NCBI RefSeq assembly: GCF_003627815.1
Contig: NZ_CP032698.1
Coordinates: 5,332,001-5,396,000 of the forward strand
Source of the DNA: Streptomyces hundungensis
GTDB taxonomy: Bacteria; Actinomycetota; Actinomycetes; Streptomycetales; Streptomycetaceae
DNA: 64,000 nucleotides
Direction: 5' to 3'
Shown: piece after piece, positions 29,314 through 38,249 of the stretch
How positions within the stretch are numbered: the first letter of the stretch is position 1
How the letters are laid out: the number at the start of each line of letters is the position of its first letter
Notes under the pieces: generated by a model
Databases searched by the model: none
What the model saw: the letters and a program-made list of their open reading frames with translations, nothing else
What the model was told of the DNA's origin: nothing
Position numbers and translations under genes: made by a program

Positions 29314-29766
29314 TCACCCCGCCAGATGGCGGACCTGGTCCCACAGCGTCGGATCCACCACGCCCACCCGCCGGCGGAACGCCCACACACCGACCTCGCG
29401 CAGCTCGTCGGTCTCCAGGAAGCTGGGCCGCCCGTGCGCGTCGGCCACCGTGCCCGGCGGCAGCGGAATCACCCCGGCCCGCTCGTCGTGGTACTTGCTG
29501 GTGATCTTCGCGACCTTCACCGTGTCCCCCCGCACCCGCAGCACCAGACACGGACGGTCCTTGCCGCCAGGAACATCCTCGTAGGGCACCAGCGCCCACC
29601 AGATCTCCCCGGCCCTCGGCACCCGGCCGGGAGCACGCCCGGGACCGGCCGGCGGGCGCGTTCGCCCACCCGGCCCGCGCCGCGCACGCCCGCGCCCGTC
29701 CATGAGGGCCGCGACCAGCGCGAGCGCCACCACGGCCCCCAGCGCCGGCCACCACGACGTGTCCAT
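29314..29766 (-). CDS. membrane-anchored PemK/MazF-like protein
   Basis: 150 residues from ATG 29764-29766. An N-terminal membrane helix (WWPALGAVVALALVAALM) and a basic Gly/Pro/Arg-rich linker of ~30 residues precede a PemK/MazF-type domain starting GEIWWALVPYEDVPGGKDRPCLVL. That domain also has KVAKITSKYHD and a C-terminal helix. MazF-like proteins are ribonuclease toxins, but no antitoxin gene lies next to it and the membrane anchor is unusual for a toxin. It may be a domesticated RNA-binding or housekeeping member. A ~28-bp direct repeat (CCGGGCCCGCTCAC...) overlaps its 3' end. Confidence 0.8.
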   Translation of the reverse strand: MDTSWWPALGAVVALALVAALMDGRGRARRGPGGRTRPPAGPGRAPGRVPRAGEIWWALVPYEDVPGGKDRPCLVLRVRGDTVKVAKITSKYHDERAGVIPLPPGTVADAHGRPSFLETDELREVGVWAFRRRVGVVDPTLWDQVRHLAG

Positions 29767-29991
29767 ATCCCAGACGGTACCGGCGCACCACCCCCCGCGC
29801 GCGCTCCATGCCAACACCATCCGAACCGGTGACAGCGCAGGTGAGTTCCCCCACAACGGCCCGCTCCAAAGGAGCGAGGGGCCTTGACGCGCCTTACGCT
29901 CGACCCACCGCAGCCCTCCCGCGGCCCCCGCCCGCCCCCCTCAACGACAGGCTTCGCCTGGCCCCGCTCGCTTTCCGGAGGTTCACGCTCC

Positions 29992-30744
29992 ATGAAGCTC
30001 ACCGTCGTCGGCTGCTCCGGGTCGTTCCCCTCCGCGGAATCGGCCTGTTCCAGCTACCTCGTCGAAGCAGACGGCTTCCGGCTGCTCCTCGACATGGGCA
30101 ACGGAGCCCTCGGTGAGCTGCAACGCCACATCGGCCTGTACGACCTCGACGCGATCTTCCTGTCCCACCTCCACGCCGACCACTGCATCGACATGTGCGG
30201 CTACTTCGTCGCCCGCTACTACCGCCACGAGGGCGGCCGCTGCGCCCCCATGCCGGTGTACGCGCCGGAGGGCGCCGAGCAGCGCCTCACCACCGCCTAC
30301 GCGGACACGCCCTCCGCGTCCTCGATGAGCGAGGTCTTCGACTTCCACACCCTGAAGCCGGGCGCCTTCGACATCGGCCCCTTCTCGGTGCGTACGGAAC
30401 GGGTGTGCCACCCCGTCGAGGCGTACGCCATCCGCGTCGAGCACGCCGGTCGCGCCCTCACGTACTCCGGGGACACCGGGCCCTGCGCCGCCCTGGACGA
30501 ACTCGCCGCGGGCGCCGACCTGTTCCTGTGCGAGGCGTCCTTCACCCACGGCAAGGAAGACATCCCGGCGCTGCACCTCAACGGCCGCGAGGCCGGCGAA
30601 CACGCGGCGCGCGCCGGAGCGGGCCGTCTGGTCCTCACCCACATCCCGCCGTGGACGGACGCCGAGGCCAACCTGGCGGACGCCCGCGCGGTCTACTCCG
30701 GCCCCACGGAACTGGCCGCGCCGGGCGCGGTGTACGAGCTCTGA
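29992..30744 (+). CDS. MBL-fold metallohydrolase
   Basis: 250 residues from ATG 29992 (GGAGG ten bases upstream). The metal-binding motif HLHADH begins at His59, with His61, Asp63 and His64; further ligands are probably in VCHPVEAYA, YSGDTGPC and the C-terminal LTHIPPW. The order fits the RNase Z-like/phosphodiesterase branch. Substrate unknown. Its terminator hairpin has been split by the insertion sequence downstream. Confidence 0.88.
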   Translation: MKLTVVGCSGSFPSAESACSSYLVEADGFRLLLDMGNGALGELQRHIGLYDLDAIFLSHLHADHCIDMCGYFVARYYRHEGGRCAPMPVYAPEGAEQRLTTAYADTPSASSMSEVFDFHTLKPGAFDIGPFSVRTERVCHPVEAYAIRVEHAGRALTYSGDTGPCAALDELAAGADLFLCEASFTHGKEDIPALHLNGREAGEHAARAGAGRLVLTHIPPWTDAEANLADARAVYSGPTELAAPGAVYEL

Positions 30745-30771
30745 CCTCGCGCCACCTCTCCTGGCACGCGC

Positions 30772-30786
30772 GAAGGCCCCCGGAAC
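30772..30786. terminator. left arm of a terminator hairpin split by the IS
   Basis: GAAGGCCCCCGGAAC at 30772-30786 is the exact reverse complement of GTTCCGGGGGCCTTC at 32593-32607, on the other side of the insertion. Before insertion the two arms would have flanked a 6-base loop CGTTGG as a perfect 15-bp bidirectional terminator between the convergent MBL and nagE2 genes. Confidence 0.85.
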
Positions 30787-30824
30787 CGTTGGGGACACTG
30801 TTGGTTAATTCGGGGGTTCGCGTG

Positions 30825-30867
30825 ACGTCGGCCTTCAAGACCCGGTTGTGGTCTTGAAGGCCGACGT
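30825..30867 (+). terminator. 18-bp hairpin near the left IS end
   Basis: ACGTCGGCCTTCAAGACC (30825-30842), loop CGGTTGT, and its perfect complement at 30850-30867. It sits between the left terminal repeat and the transposase start. It may shield the transposase gene from read-through transcription or control its translation. Confidence 0.75.
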
Positions 30868-30882
30868 TGTTGTGTGGGGTGG

Positions 30883-32556
30883 ATGTCGATGTCGATGCAG
30901 CCGATGGAGTCGGGGGAGATTCCGGCAGAAACGGTGCGGGTGGCGTGGGCCGCGTTCCCGAAGGGGAGTTTGGCGATCCGGGTCCGGGACGAGCTGGGGC
31001 CGCTGTTTCGTGACGAGGAGTTCGCGGATCTGTTCCCTGCGCGGGGGAAGCCCGCCTGGTCACCAGGCCGGTTGGCGCTCGTGCTGGTGTTGCAGTTCGT
31101 GGAGGGACTCACCGACCGGCAGGCAGCGGAGGCGGTGAGGGCGCGGATCGACTTCAAGTACGCGCTCGCGCTGGAACTGAGCGATCCTGGGTTCGACTTC
31201 TCGGTACTGTCGGAGTTCCGGGACCGCCTGGTGAAAGCGGAGGCCGGGCGGCGGGTACTGGATAGCATCCTGGCCGCGGCCGGGGAAAGCGGGCTGCTGA
31301 AGACCGCCGGCCGGGCACGGACCGACTCCACCCATGTGCAGTCCGCGGCCCGTCAGCTGTGCTGGCTGGAGCAGGTCGCCGAGACCCTGCGGGCGGCGCT
31401 CAACGAGATTGCCCAGGCCGCCCCCGACTGGCTGCTGACCGTGGCGGAACCGGACTGGTTCAAGCACTACGCCACCAGGGCCGAGGACTCCCGTTTCCCC
31501 AAGTCCCGCGCCAAACGAGACGAGCTGGGCCTGCGAATCGGGCGGGACGGGACACGACTGCTCGAAGCCGTCTTCTCACCCGGGGCACCCGGAGAACCGC
31601 GCGCGCTGGAGCAGGTGGAAACCCTGCGCCAGGTCTGGGTCCAGCACTTCCAGCAGGTGGAGGGCGAGGTGAGGCGGCGGGACCCAAAAGACCGGCCGCC
31701 GGGCGCGACACGCCTGGTCACGCCCTATGACACCGAAGCACGCGGCAGCGTCAAACGCGACACCATGTGGGACGGATACAAGGTCCACCTCACCGAGACC
31801 TGCGAGCCGGACATCCCGAACCTGATCACGAACGTGGCCACCACCGTGGCGACGGTTCCCGACATCTCGATGACCGATATCGTGCACGCCCAGTTCGCCC
31901 AGGACGGGCGCCTGCCCGGCGAGCATCTGGTCGACGCCGGATACGTCGACGCACATCTGCTCGTGCAGGCCCGCCGCGAGTACGGCATCACGCTCACCGG
32001 GCCGGTCGCTGGCGTCGTCAGCCACCAGACCACCGCGAACAGCGGCTTCACCGGCGACGACTTCACCATCGACTGGGACCACGAGCAGGTCACCTGCCCC
32101 GGCGGGGAGACCACCACCCGCTGGAATCCCGACCGCTCGCCCGAAGGCACCCCCGTGATCCGGGTCCGTTTCAACGGCGGCCAGTGCCGTCCCTGCCCGG
32201 TCCGTGAGCAGTGCACCACCTCCAGCGCCGGCCGCCGCCTGACCCTGCGGCCCCGCGAAGAACACCAAGCGCTCCGCCAGGCCCGCGCCGAGCAGGACAC
32301 CGACACCTGGAAGGACCGCTACAAGACCCGCGCCGGAGTCGAGGGCACCATCTCCCAGGCCGTCCAGCGCTGCGGCCTGCGCAGATCCCGCTACCGCGGC
32401 CTCGCGAAAACCAGCCTCCAGCACCAGCTCACCGGCGCCGCGATCAACCTCGCCCGCATCGACGCCCACCTCACCGACACACCCCGGGCCCGCACCCGCA
32501 CCAGCTACTTCGCAGCACTTCGCCCCGCCGAGCTCATGCTCGGCGGGGCGAAGTAG
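30883..32556 (+). CDS. IS1182-family transposase
   Basis: About 557 residues from one of several closely spaced ATGs (30883, 30889, 30895, 30904); 30883 is taken. The N-terminal half has the DUF772-like FPARGKPAWSPGRLALVLVLQFVEGLTDRQAAEA and a first acidic motif ARTDSTHV. The central RNase H-like DDE domain has TPYDTEARG and DAGYVDAHLL. A cysteine-rich insert (CRPCPVREQC) precedes KTRAGVEGTISQAVQRCGLRRSRYRG, the conserved IS1182 C-terminal motif carrying the last acidic residue. The frame is intact. Confidence 0.92.
   Translation: MSMSMQPMESGEIPAETVRVAWAAFPKGSLAIRVRDELGPLFRDEEFADLFPARGKPAWSPGRLALVLVLQFVEGLTDRQAAEAVRARIDFKYALALELSDPGFDFSVLSEFRDRLVKAEAGRRVLDSILAAAGESGLLKTAGRARTDSTHVQSAARQLCWLEQVAETLRAALNEIAQAAPDWLLTVAEPDWFKHYATRAEDSRFPKSRAKRDELGLRIGRDGTRLLEAVFSPGAPGEPRALEQVETLRQVWVQHFQQVEGEVRRRDPKDRPPGATRLVTPYDTEARGSVKRDTMWDGYKVHLTETCEPDIPNLITNVATTVATVPDISMTDIVHAQFAQDGRLPGEHLVDAGYVDAHLLVQARREYGITLTGPVAGVVSHQTTANSGFTGDDFTIDWDHEQVTCPGGETTTRWNPDRSPEGTPVIRVRFNGGQCRPCPVREQCTTSSAGRRLTLRPREEHQALRQARAEQDTDTWKDRYKTRAGVEGTISQAVQRCGLRRSRYRGLAKTSLQHQLTGAAINLARIDAHLTDTPRARTRTSYFAALRPAELMLGGAK
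32518..32553 (+). terminator. 16-bp hairpin at the transposase 3' end
   Basis: CTTCGCCCCGCCGAGC (32518-32533), loop TCAT, perfect complement 32538-32553; the stem overlaps the last codons, and the stop (TAG 32554) follows immediately. Acts as the IS's own terminator. Confidence 0.8.
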
Positions 32557-32592
32557 GACCAACCCCCGAATTAACCAACAGCGTCCCGTTGG

Positions 32593-32607
32593 GTTCCGGG
32601 GGCCTTC
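32593..32607. terminator. right arm of the IS-split terminator
   Basis: GTTCCGGGGGCCTTC, partner of 30772-30786. It lies 19 bp beyond the nagE2 stop, as expected for a terminator of that gene on the minus strand, now separated from its partner by 1.8 kb. Confidence 0.85.
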
Positions 32608-32625
32608 GTCTGGCTGCGGCGAGGC

Positions 32626-33888
32626 TTACGCCTTCGTCAGGTCCTCGATCTCCTCCTCGGGCTCACGGCCCGGGGTGGGGATGTTGAACTTGGTGATCGC
32701 GAAGCGGAAGACCACGTAGTAGATCGCCGCGAAGACCAGACCGATCGGGATGATCATCCAGGGGTCGGTGGCGAACTTCCAGTTGAGCACGTAGTCGATC
32801 GCACCGGCCGAGAAGGTGAAGCCGTGGTGCACGCCGAGCGCCCAGGTGACGGCCATCGAGACGGCGGTCAGGACCGCGTGGATCACGTAGAGGACCGGCG
32901 CGATGAACATGAACGCGAACTCGATCGGCTCGGTGATGCCGGTGACGAACGAGGTCAGCGCGAGGGACATCATCATGCCGCCGACGACCTTGCGGCGCTC
33001 GGGACGGGCGCAGTGCGTGATGGCGAGGGCCACGGCGGGCAGCGCGAACATCATGATCGGGAAGAAGCCCGTCATGAACTGGCCGGCCGTCGGGTCGCCG
33101 TGCATGAAGCGCTGGACGTCACCGTGCCAGGTGGCGCCGGAGGAGTCGGTGTAGGTGCCGATCTCCTGCCAGGCGACCGTGTTCACGAACTGGTGCATAC
33201 CGACCGGCAGCAGGGCGCGGTTGACCACGCCGAAGATGCCGGCGCCGACGGCGCCCAGACCGGTCATCCACTCGCCGAACGAGGTGATGGCGTCGCCGAT
33301 GGGGCCCCAGATCAGGCCGAACAGCACACCCATGGCGGTGCCGATGAAGGCCATCAGGATCGGGACGAGGCGGCGGCCGTTGAAGAAGCCGAGCCAGTCC
33401 ACCAGCTTGGTGCGGTGGTAGCGCTGCCACACCACGGCCGATATCAGGCCCATGATGATGCCGCCGAGGACCTTCGGGTCGTTGTACGTCGCCGCGACGT
33501 CCACGCCCTTGTTGGCGGTCGTGTTGACGACGGCGTCGGTCACCGGGAACGCGGTCAGCACGTTCTTGTAGACCAGGAAGCCGACCAGGGCCGCCAGAGC
33601 GGTGGAGCCGTCGGCCTTCTTCGCGAAGCCGATCGCGACACCGATGCAGAACAGCAGCGGCATGTTGCTGAAGACCGCGTCACCGGCGGTCGCGAAGACC
33701 TTGGCGACCGTGCCCCACTGGAGGCCGTCCTTGCCGAACACGTCGTCCTGGCCGAGGCGGAGCAGAATGCCCGCCGCCGGCAGCACCGCGATCGGCAGCT
33801 GCAAGCTGCGGCCGACCTTTTGCAGACCCTGGAACAGGCCGGATCCCCGCTTCTTCGCGGGCGCCGCCGCAGCGGTGGCCGTACTCAT
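32626..33888 (-). CDS. nagE2: N-acetylglucosamine PTS permease, EIIC component
   Basis: 420 residues from ATG 33886-33888 (GGAGG six bases upstream). About ten hydrophobic helices of the glucose-superfamily EIIC: GLQKVGRSLQLPIAVLPAAGILLRLGQDD at the start, LVDWLGFFNGRRLVPI and VGMHQFVNT in the middle, GITEPIEFAFMF near the end. The C-terminal EEEIEDL is soluble. There is no EIIB domain; that is supplied by nagF. It is ~85% like the neighbouring nagE1 by eye in the aligned core. The promoter carries two DasR-like operators. Symbol assigned from gene order in S. coelicolor. Confidence 0.9.
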   Translation of the reverse strand: MSTATAAAAPAKKRGSGLFQGLQKVGRSLQLPIAVLPAAGILLRLGQDDVFGKDGLQWGTVAKVFATAGDAVFSNMPLLFCIGVAIGFAKKADGSTALAALVGFLVYKNVLTAFPVTDAVVNTTANKGVDVAATYNDPKVLGGIIMGLISAVVWQRYHRTKLVDWLGFFNGRRLVPILMAFIGTAMGVLFGLIWGPIGDAITSFGEWMTGLGAVGAGIFGVVNRALLPVGMHQFVNTVAWQEIGTYTDSSGATWHGDVQRFMHGDPTAGQFMTGFFPIMMFALPAVALAITHCARPERRKVVGGMMMSLALTSFVTGITEPIEFAFMFIAPVLYVIHAVLTAVSMAVTWALGVHHGFTFSAGAIDYVLNWKFATDPWMIIPIGLVFAAIYYVVFRFAITKFNIPTPGREPEEEIEDLTKA

Positions 33889-33976
33889 CAACATCCTCCA
33901 GTAGGCAAGGCGCCGCCCGGGGACATGGGAAACTACGGGGGGACGGCGGCGTCTCAGGGGAACGCGGTCAAGCCCG

Positions 33977-34009
33977 CGTGGTCTACACCAATGAGTGGTG
34001 TAGACCAGT
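33977..34009. promoter_or_regulatory. two DasR-responsive elements (dre) upstream of nagE2
   Basis: CGTGGTCTACACCAAT (33977-33992) and AGTGGTGTAGACCAGT (33994-34009) both match the dre consensus ACTGGTCTAGACCA(C/G)T, allowing a few mismatches. DasR is the GntR regulator that represses nag genes until glucosamine-6-phosphate is present. The pair lies ~90 bp upstream of nagE2. Confidence 0.88.
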
Positions 34010-34120
34010 TGTAGCACGGTGAGGGATAGATAAGGAACCTTCGTTTTTTGTGGTCTGAGCCATATCCGGCAATCACCGCGACACGGACCGCCGCCGTGAC
34101 CAATTCGTTGTCCGCGCAAG

Positions 34121-34168
34121 GCCTTCGGGACATGCCGAAGGCCCCCGGACCACAGGGTCCGAGGGCCT
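34121..34168 (-). terminator. hairpins downstream of nagE1
   Basis: GCCTTCGG/CCGAAGGC (34121-34141 region) and GGCCCCCGGACC/GGTCCGAGGGCC (34140-34167; one mismatch, loop ACAG) lie just beyond the nagE1 stop on the minus strand. Confidence 0.65.
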
Positions 34169-34186
34169 CCAAAACACCCGCGCCGA

Positions 34187-35482
34187 CTACGCCTTGACGT
34201 TCTCCTTCTCCAACTCGTCCTCCTCCGGCTCCCGCCCCGGAGTCGGCAGGTTGAACTTGGTGATCGCGAAACGGAACACCACGTAATACACGACGGCGAA
34301 ACACAGCCCCACCGGAATGATCAGCCAGGGTTTCGTCGCGAGGTTCCAGTTGATGACGTAGTCGATCAGGCCCGCCGAGAAACTGAAGCCGTCCTTGATG
34401 CCGAGCCCCCAGCTCACCGCCATCGAAACGCCCGTGAGCAACGCGTGGATCACGTACAGCAGGGGCGCGATGAAGACGAAGGAGTACTCGATCGGCTCGG
34501 TGATACCCGTGACGAACGAGGTCAGGCCCACGGACAGCATCATGCCGCCGACCTCCTTGCGGCGGTGCGGCCGCGCGCAGTGCGCGATCGCCAGGGCGGC
34601 GGCCGGCAGCGCGAACATCATGATCGGGAAGAAACCGGTCTGGAACTGACCGGCCGTCGGGTCACCCGCGAGGAACCTCGGGATGTCGCCGTGCACGATC
34701 GTCCCGTCCGCCTTGGTGAAGTCGCCGAACTGGAACCAGATGAAGGTGTTCAGGAACTGGTGCAGACCGATCACGAGGAGCGCACGGTTGGCCACACCGA
34801 AGATGCCGGACCCGCCCGCACCGAGATCCACGAGCCATTTGCTGAAGCTGGTCAGCGCGTCACCGACCGGCGGCCACACCCACAGGCACAGCACGGAGAA
34901 CACGATCGCGATCCCGGCCATGATGATCGGCACCAGCCGGCGCCCGTTGAAGAAGCCCAGCCAGTCCACGAGCTTCGTGCGGTGGAACCGCTGCCAGAAG
35001 TACGCGGTCAGCAGCCCCATCACGATGCCGCCGAACACCCCCGGATTCTGGTACGTGGCGAGCACCGCCGAGCCGTCCTTGGCGATACAGGCGCCGGCCA
35101 GGAACTTCGCCCCCGCGGCGCAGTCCTTGGGGAACTGAAGGAGCACCCCGTAGTAGACGAGGAAACCCGCCACCGCCGCCAGCGCGGTCGAGCCGTCCGA
35201 CTTCTTCGCCATGCCGATCGCGACGCCCACACAGAACAGCAGGGGCAGCCCCAGTGAACCATCGAGCAGCGCGCCGCCCGCGCCCTTGAACACTTTGGCG
35301 ACGTCGTCCCAGCCGAGCCCGGTCTTGCCGAACACGTCGTCCTGGCCGAGCCGGTTGAGGATGCCCGCCGCAGGCAGCACGGCGATCGGCAGCTGGAGGC
35401 TGCGGCCCATCTTCTGCAAGCCCTGGAACAGCCCGTTCCACCACTTGGGCTGGGGCACTGCGGCCGCGCTGCTGGCACTCAT
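34187..35482 (-). CDS. nagE1: N-acetylglucosamine PTS permease, EIIC component (paralogue)
   Basis: 431 residues from ATG 35480-35482 (GGAGG, six-base spacing). Same domain layout as nagE2: GLQKMGRSLQLPIAVLPAAGILNRLGQDD, KLVDWLGFFNGRRLVPI, GITEPIEYSFVF and an acidic C-terminal tail. It differs in a longer extracytoplasmic loop (FPKDCAAGAKFLAGACIAKDG) between early helices. No EIIB domain; nagF, divergent from it across a shared dre site, provides that function. Confidence 0.9.
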   Translation of the reverse strand: MSASSAAAVPQPKWWNGLFQGLQKMGRSLQLPIAVLPAAGILNRLGQDDVFGKTGLGWDDVAKVFKGAGGALLDGSLGLPLLFCVGVAIGMAKKSDGSTALAAVAGFLVYYGVLLQFPKDCAAGAKFLAGACIAKDGSAVLATYQNPGVFGGIVMGLLTAYFWQRFHRTKLVDWLGFFNGRRLVPIIMAGIAIVFSVLCLWVWPPVGDALTSFSKWLVDLGAGGSGIFGVANRALLVIGLHQFLNTFIWFQFGDFTKADGTIVHGDIPRFLAGDPTAGQFQTGFFPIMMFALPAAALAIAHCARPHRRKEVGGMMLSVGLTSFVTGITEPIEYSFVFIAPLLYVIHALLTGVSMAVSWGLGIKDGFSFSAGLIDYVINWNLATKPWLIIPVGLCFAVVYYVVFRFAITKFNLPTPGREPEEDELEKENVKA

Positions 35483-35531
35483 CGGCAACCTCCAGGCCTG
35501 CGGAACAAGCCGGTTCGGGCGGTCGTTGCAC

Positions 35532-35547
35532 ACTGGTGTAGACCAGT
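35532..35547. promoter_or_regulatory. dre site between nagE1 and nagF
   Basis: ACTGGTGTAGACCAGT, a near-perfect palindrome matching the dre consensus with one change. It lies between the divergent nagE1 and nagF starts and is positioned to control both. Confidence 0.9.
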
Positions 35548-35714
35548 TGCGGTATCGTCCGGAGCGGGCCCCTGGCACGACACGGCTCCGGTGCTCGCCA
35601 TCCTTGGCCAGGCACCTTGCGCCCGCGCGCATAGCTGGGCCAAACGTGGGTTACCGTGACAAAGCGGACCTACCGTGGGCCGACACAGCGTTCTTCAAGA
35701 ACCAGGAGAGACAC

Positions 35715-35948
35715 ATGGCCAGCAAGGCTGAGAAGATCGTCGCCGGCCTCGGCGGTATCGAGAACATCGAGGAAGTCGAAGGCTGCATCACGCGCCTGCG
35801 CACCGAAGTGATCGACCCGAGCAAGGTCGACGAAGCCGCCCTCAAGGCCGCCGGCGCCCACGGCGTCGTCAAGATGGGCACCGCCATCCAGGTCGTCATC
35901 GGCACCGACGCGGACCCCATCGCCGCGGACATCGAAGACATGATGTGA
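35715..35948 (+). CDS. nagF: PTS EIIB component for N-acetylglucosamine
   Basis: 77 residues from ATG 35715 (AGGAGA eight bases upstream). A free-standing glucose-family EIIB domain: phosphorylated Cys24 in EVEGCITRLR, with ALKAAGAHGVVKMG and QVVIGTDADPIAADIEDMM. It receives the phosphate from the EIIA protein and passes it to GlcNAc entering through NagE1/NagE2. Followed by a strong terminator. Confidence 0.93.
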   Translation: MASKAEKIVAGLGGIENIEEVEGCITRLRTEVIDPSKVDEAALKAAGAHGVVKMGTAIQVVIGTDADPIAADIEDMM

Positions 35949-35969
35949 GTCGCTGAACCCACACCGCCG

Positions 35970-35993
35970 AGGCCGGCCCCCCGGGGCCGGCCT
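35970..35993 (+). terminator. terminator after nagF
   Basis: AGGCCGGCCCC and GGGGCCGGCCT (35970-35980, 35983-35993) form a perfect 11-bp inverted repeat with a CC centre, followed by TTTCG. Confidence 0.8.
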
Positions 35994-36000
35994 TTCGCGT

Positions 36001-36311
36001 ACCCGGGCCGCGCGTCCGGAGTCGGGGGCGCCGGGAAGCTCCGTACGCGGGGAGCCCGCCCGCACGGCGGGAGCCCGCGCCTGCCCGCCGCGAGCTCGCC
36101 CGCATACCGGGAGCCCGCCAGCCGAGACCCTCCGGCACGCAGGGAGTCTGGAACCCGGGCCCCGCACCCGGCCCCGCACCCGGCCCCCCCGTACCCGGCC
36201 CCGGCTCCGCACCCGGCCCCGGCCCGTACGCGGAGCCGCCGCCCACCGGGAGCCCTCGTATACCCGGAGACGGGGGAACCCGCCCCCACCCCATCGCCTA
36301 GGCTCAAGGGC
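36001..36311. other. repeat-rich intergenic region upstream of rph
   Basis: About 310 bp of degenerate short repeats: CGGGAGCCCGC-like units at ~36065-36120, and a CCCCGCACCCGG run at ~36165-36220. No credible gene; reading frames here are low-complexity. The last ~20 bp supply the rph ribosome-binding region. Confidence 0.6.
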
Positions 36312-37061
<750 letters not shown>

Positions 37062-37177
37062 AGAGGCAACCAGGGGGAACCTCCCCGCGTCACCACGAGT
37101 ACGGGCGTACGGGCCAACCGTGCGCCCGTCCGTCCTTCCGGAACCCGTTCCGGAACACCCGGGGGAGGACCCGACCG

Positions 37178-37552
37178 ATGCGCCGAACCATGCTCGCCCT
37201 CGCCACCGCGGCCCTGGCCGTCACCGTCACCGCGGGCTGCGGAGCCATCGACAAGGCCATCGACTGCGTCAACACCGCGGACGCCATCGGCAGCAGCGTC
37301 AGCAACCTCGGCAAGGCCGTGAACAACGCCACCGACAACCCGGCCCAGGCCGACCAGGCCCTCGACGACATCGACAAAGAACTGTCGTCCCTCAAGAACA
37401 AGACCGACAACGCCGACCTCTCCAAAGCCGTCGGCGACCTCGACAAGGCCGTCGACAACGTCCGCACCGCCATCAAGAACGGCGACAACACCCCCGACAT
37501 CAGCGGCGTCACCGACGCGGCCAAGGAAGTCGGCAAGGTCTGCACGCCCTGA
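37178..37552 (+). CDS. small secreted lipoprotein
   Basis: 124 residues from ATG 37178 (GGGGGAGGA upstream). Signal peptide with lipobox VTAGC. The mature protein is helical and acidic, with regular Asp/Asn/Lys patterns (DIDKELSSLKNKTDNADLSKAVGD then LDKAVDN). It suggests a short coiled-coil or helical bundle. Inserted between rph and rdgB. Function unknown. Confidence 0.75.
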   Translation: MRRTMLALATAALAVTVTAGCGAIDKAIDCVNTADAIGSSVSNLGKAVNNATDNPAQADQALDDIDKELSSLKNKTDNADLSKAVGDLDKAVDNVRTAIKNGDNTPDISGVTDAAKEVGKVCTP

Positions 37553-37589
37553 GACACCGGCCCGCGCCCACCCCCCGATACTGGGGGGC

Positions 37590-38192
37590 ATGACCCGCCT
37601 GATCCTCGCCACCCGCAACGCCGGCAAAGTCACCGAACTCCACGCCATCCTCGCCGCGGCCGGCCTCCCCCACGAACTCGTGGGCGCCGACGCCTACCCC
37701 GAGATCCCCGACGTCAAGGAAACCGGCGTCACCTTCGCCGAGAACGCCCTCCTCAAAGCACACGCCCTCGCCCAGGCCACCGGCCTGCCCGCCGTCGCCG
37801 ACGACTCCGGCCTCTGCGTCGACGTCCTGGGCGGCGCCCCCGGCATCTTCTCCGCACGCTGGTCCGGCACCCACGGCGACGACCAGGCCAACCTGAACCT
37901 TTTGCTGGCCCAACTCGCCGACATCGCCGACGAACACCGCGCCGCCCACTTCGCCTGCGCCGCCGCCCTCGCCCTGCCCGACGGCACGGAACGCGTCGTC
38001 GAAGGCCGCCTCCTGGGCACCCTGCGCCACGCCCCCGCCGGCACGGGCGGCTTCGGCTACGACCCGATCCTCCAGCCGAACGGCGAGACCCGCACGTGCG
38101 CGGAGCTGACGGCAGACGAGAAGAACGCGATCAGCCACCGCGGGCAGGCGTTTCGAGCGCTGGTGCCGGTGGTGCGGGAACTGGTGGGGTGA
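37590..38192 (+). CDS. rdgB: non-canonical purine NTP pyrophosphatase (XTP/dITP diphosphatase)
   Basis: 200 residues from ATG 37590. Family motifs: LATRNAGKVTEL at the N-terminus, DVKETGVTFAENALLKA, ADDSGLCVDVLGGAPGIFSARW and GTGGFGYDPIL, then a C-terminal KNAISHRGQAF. Hydrolyses XTP, dITP and ITP to keep them out of nucleic acids. Followed by a perfect bidirectional terminator shared with the tRNA. Confidence 0.97.
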   Translation: MTRLILATRNAGKVTELHAILAAAGLPHELVGADAYPEIPDVKETGVTFAENALLKAHALAQATGLPAVADDSGLCVDVLGGAPGIFSARWSGTHGDDQANLNLLLAQLADIADEHRAAHFACAAALALPDGTERVVEGRLLGTLRHAPAGTGGFGYDPILQPNGETRTCAELTADEKNAISHRGQAFRALVPVVRELVG

Positions 38193-38206
38193 GTCCCTGG
38201 AAACGA

Positions 38207-38244
38207 AACGGCCTGCGCATCGATCCCTCAATGCGCAGGCCGTT
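38207..38244. terminator. bidirectional terminator between rdgB and tRNA-Leu
   Basis: AACGGCCTGCGCAT (38207-38220), 10-base loop, and perfect complement at 38231-38244. It lies 14 bp after rdgB and just beyond the 3' end of the minus-strand tRNA. Confidence 0.85.
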
Positions 38245-38249
38245 CGCTG

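Larger units (their letters stand above)
30793..32586 (+). mobile_element. IS1182-type insertion sequence (1794 bp)
   Basis: Imperfect 26-bp terminal inverted repeats (30793-30818 and 32561-32586; 25 of 26 match, core TGTTGGTTAATTCGGGGGTT). They are flanked by a 6-bp direct repeat CGTTGG (30787-30792 and 32587-32592). It holds one transposase gene. Perfect stem-loops lie near both ends (30825-30867 and 32518-32553). The reconstructed target is the loop of a terminator hairpin. The complete ends and intact gene suggest recent, possibly active insertion. Confidence 0.9.

Noticed and set aside
36001..36311. Hypothetical gene on the minus strand upstream of rph
   Set aside because: The encoded peptide is Gly/Pro repeats without an SD and is derived from intergenic repeats.
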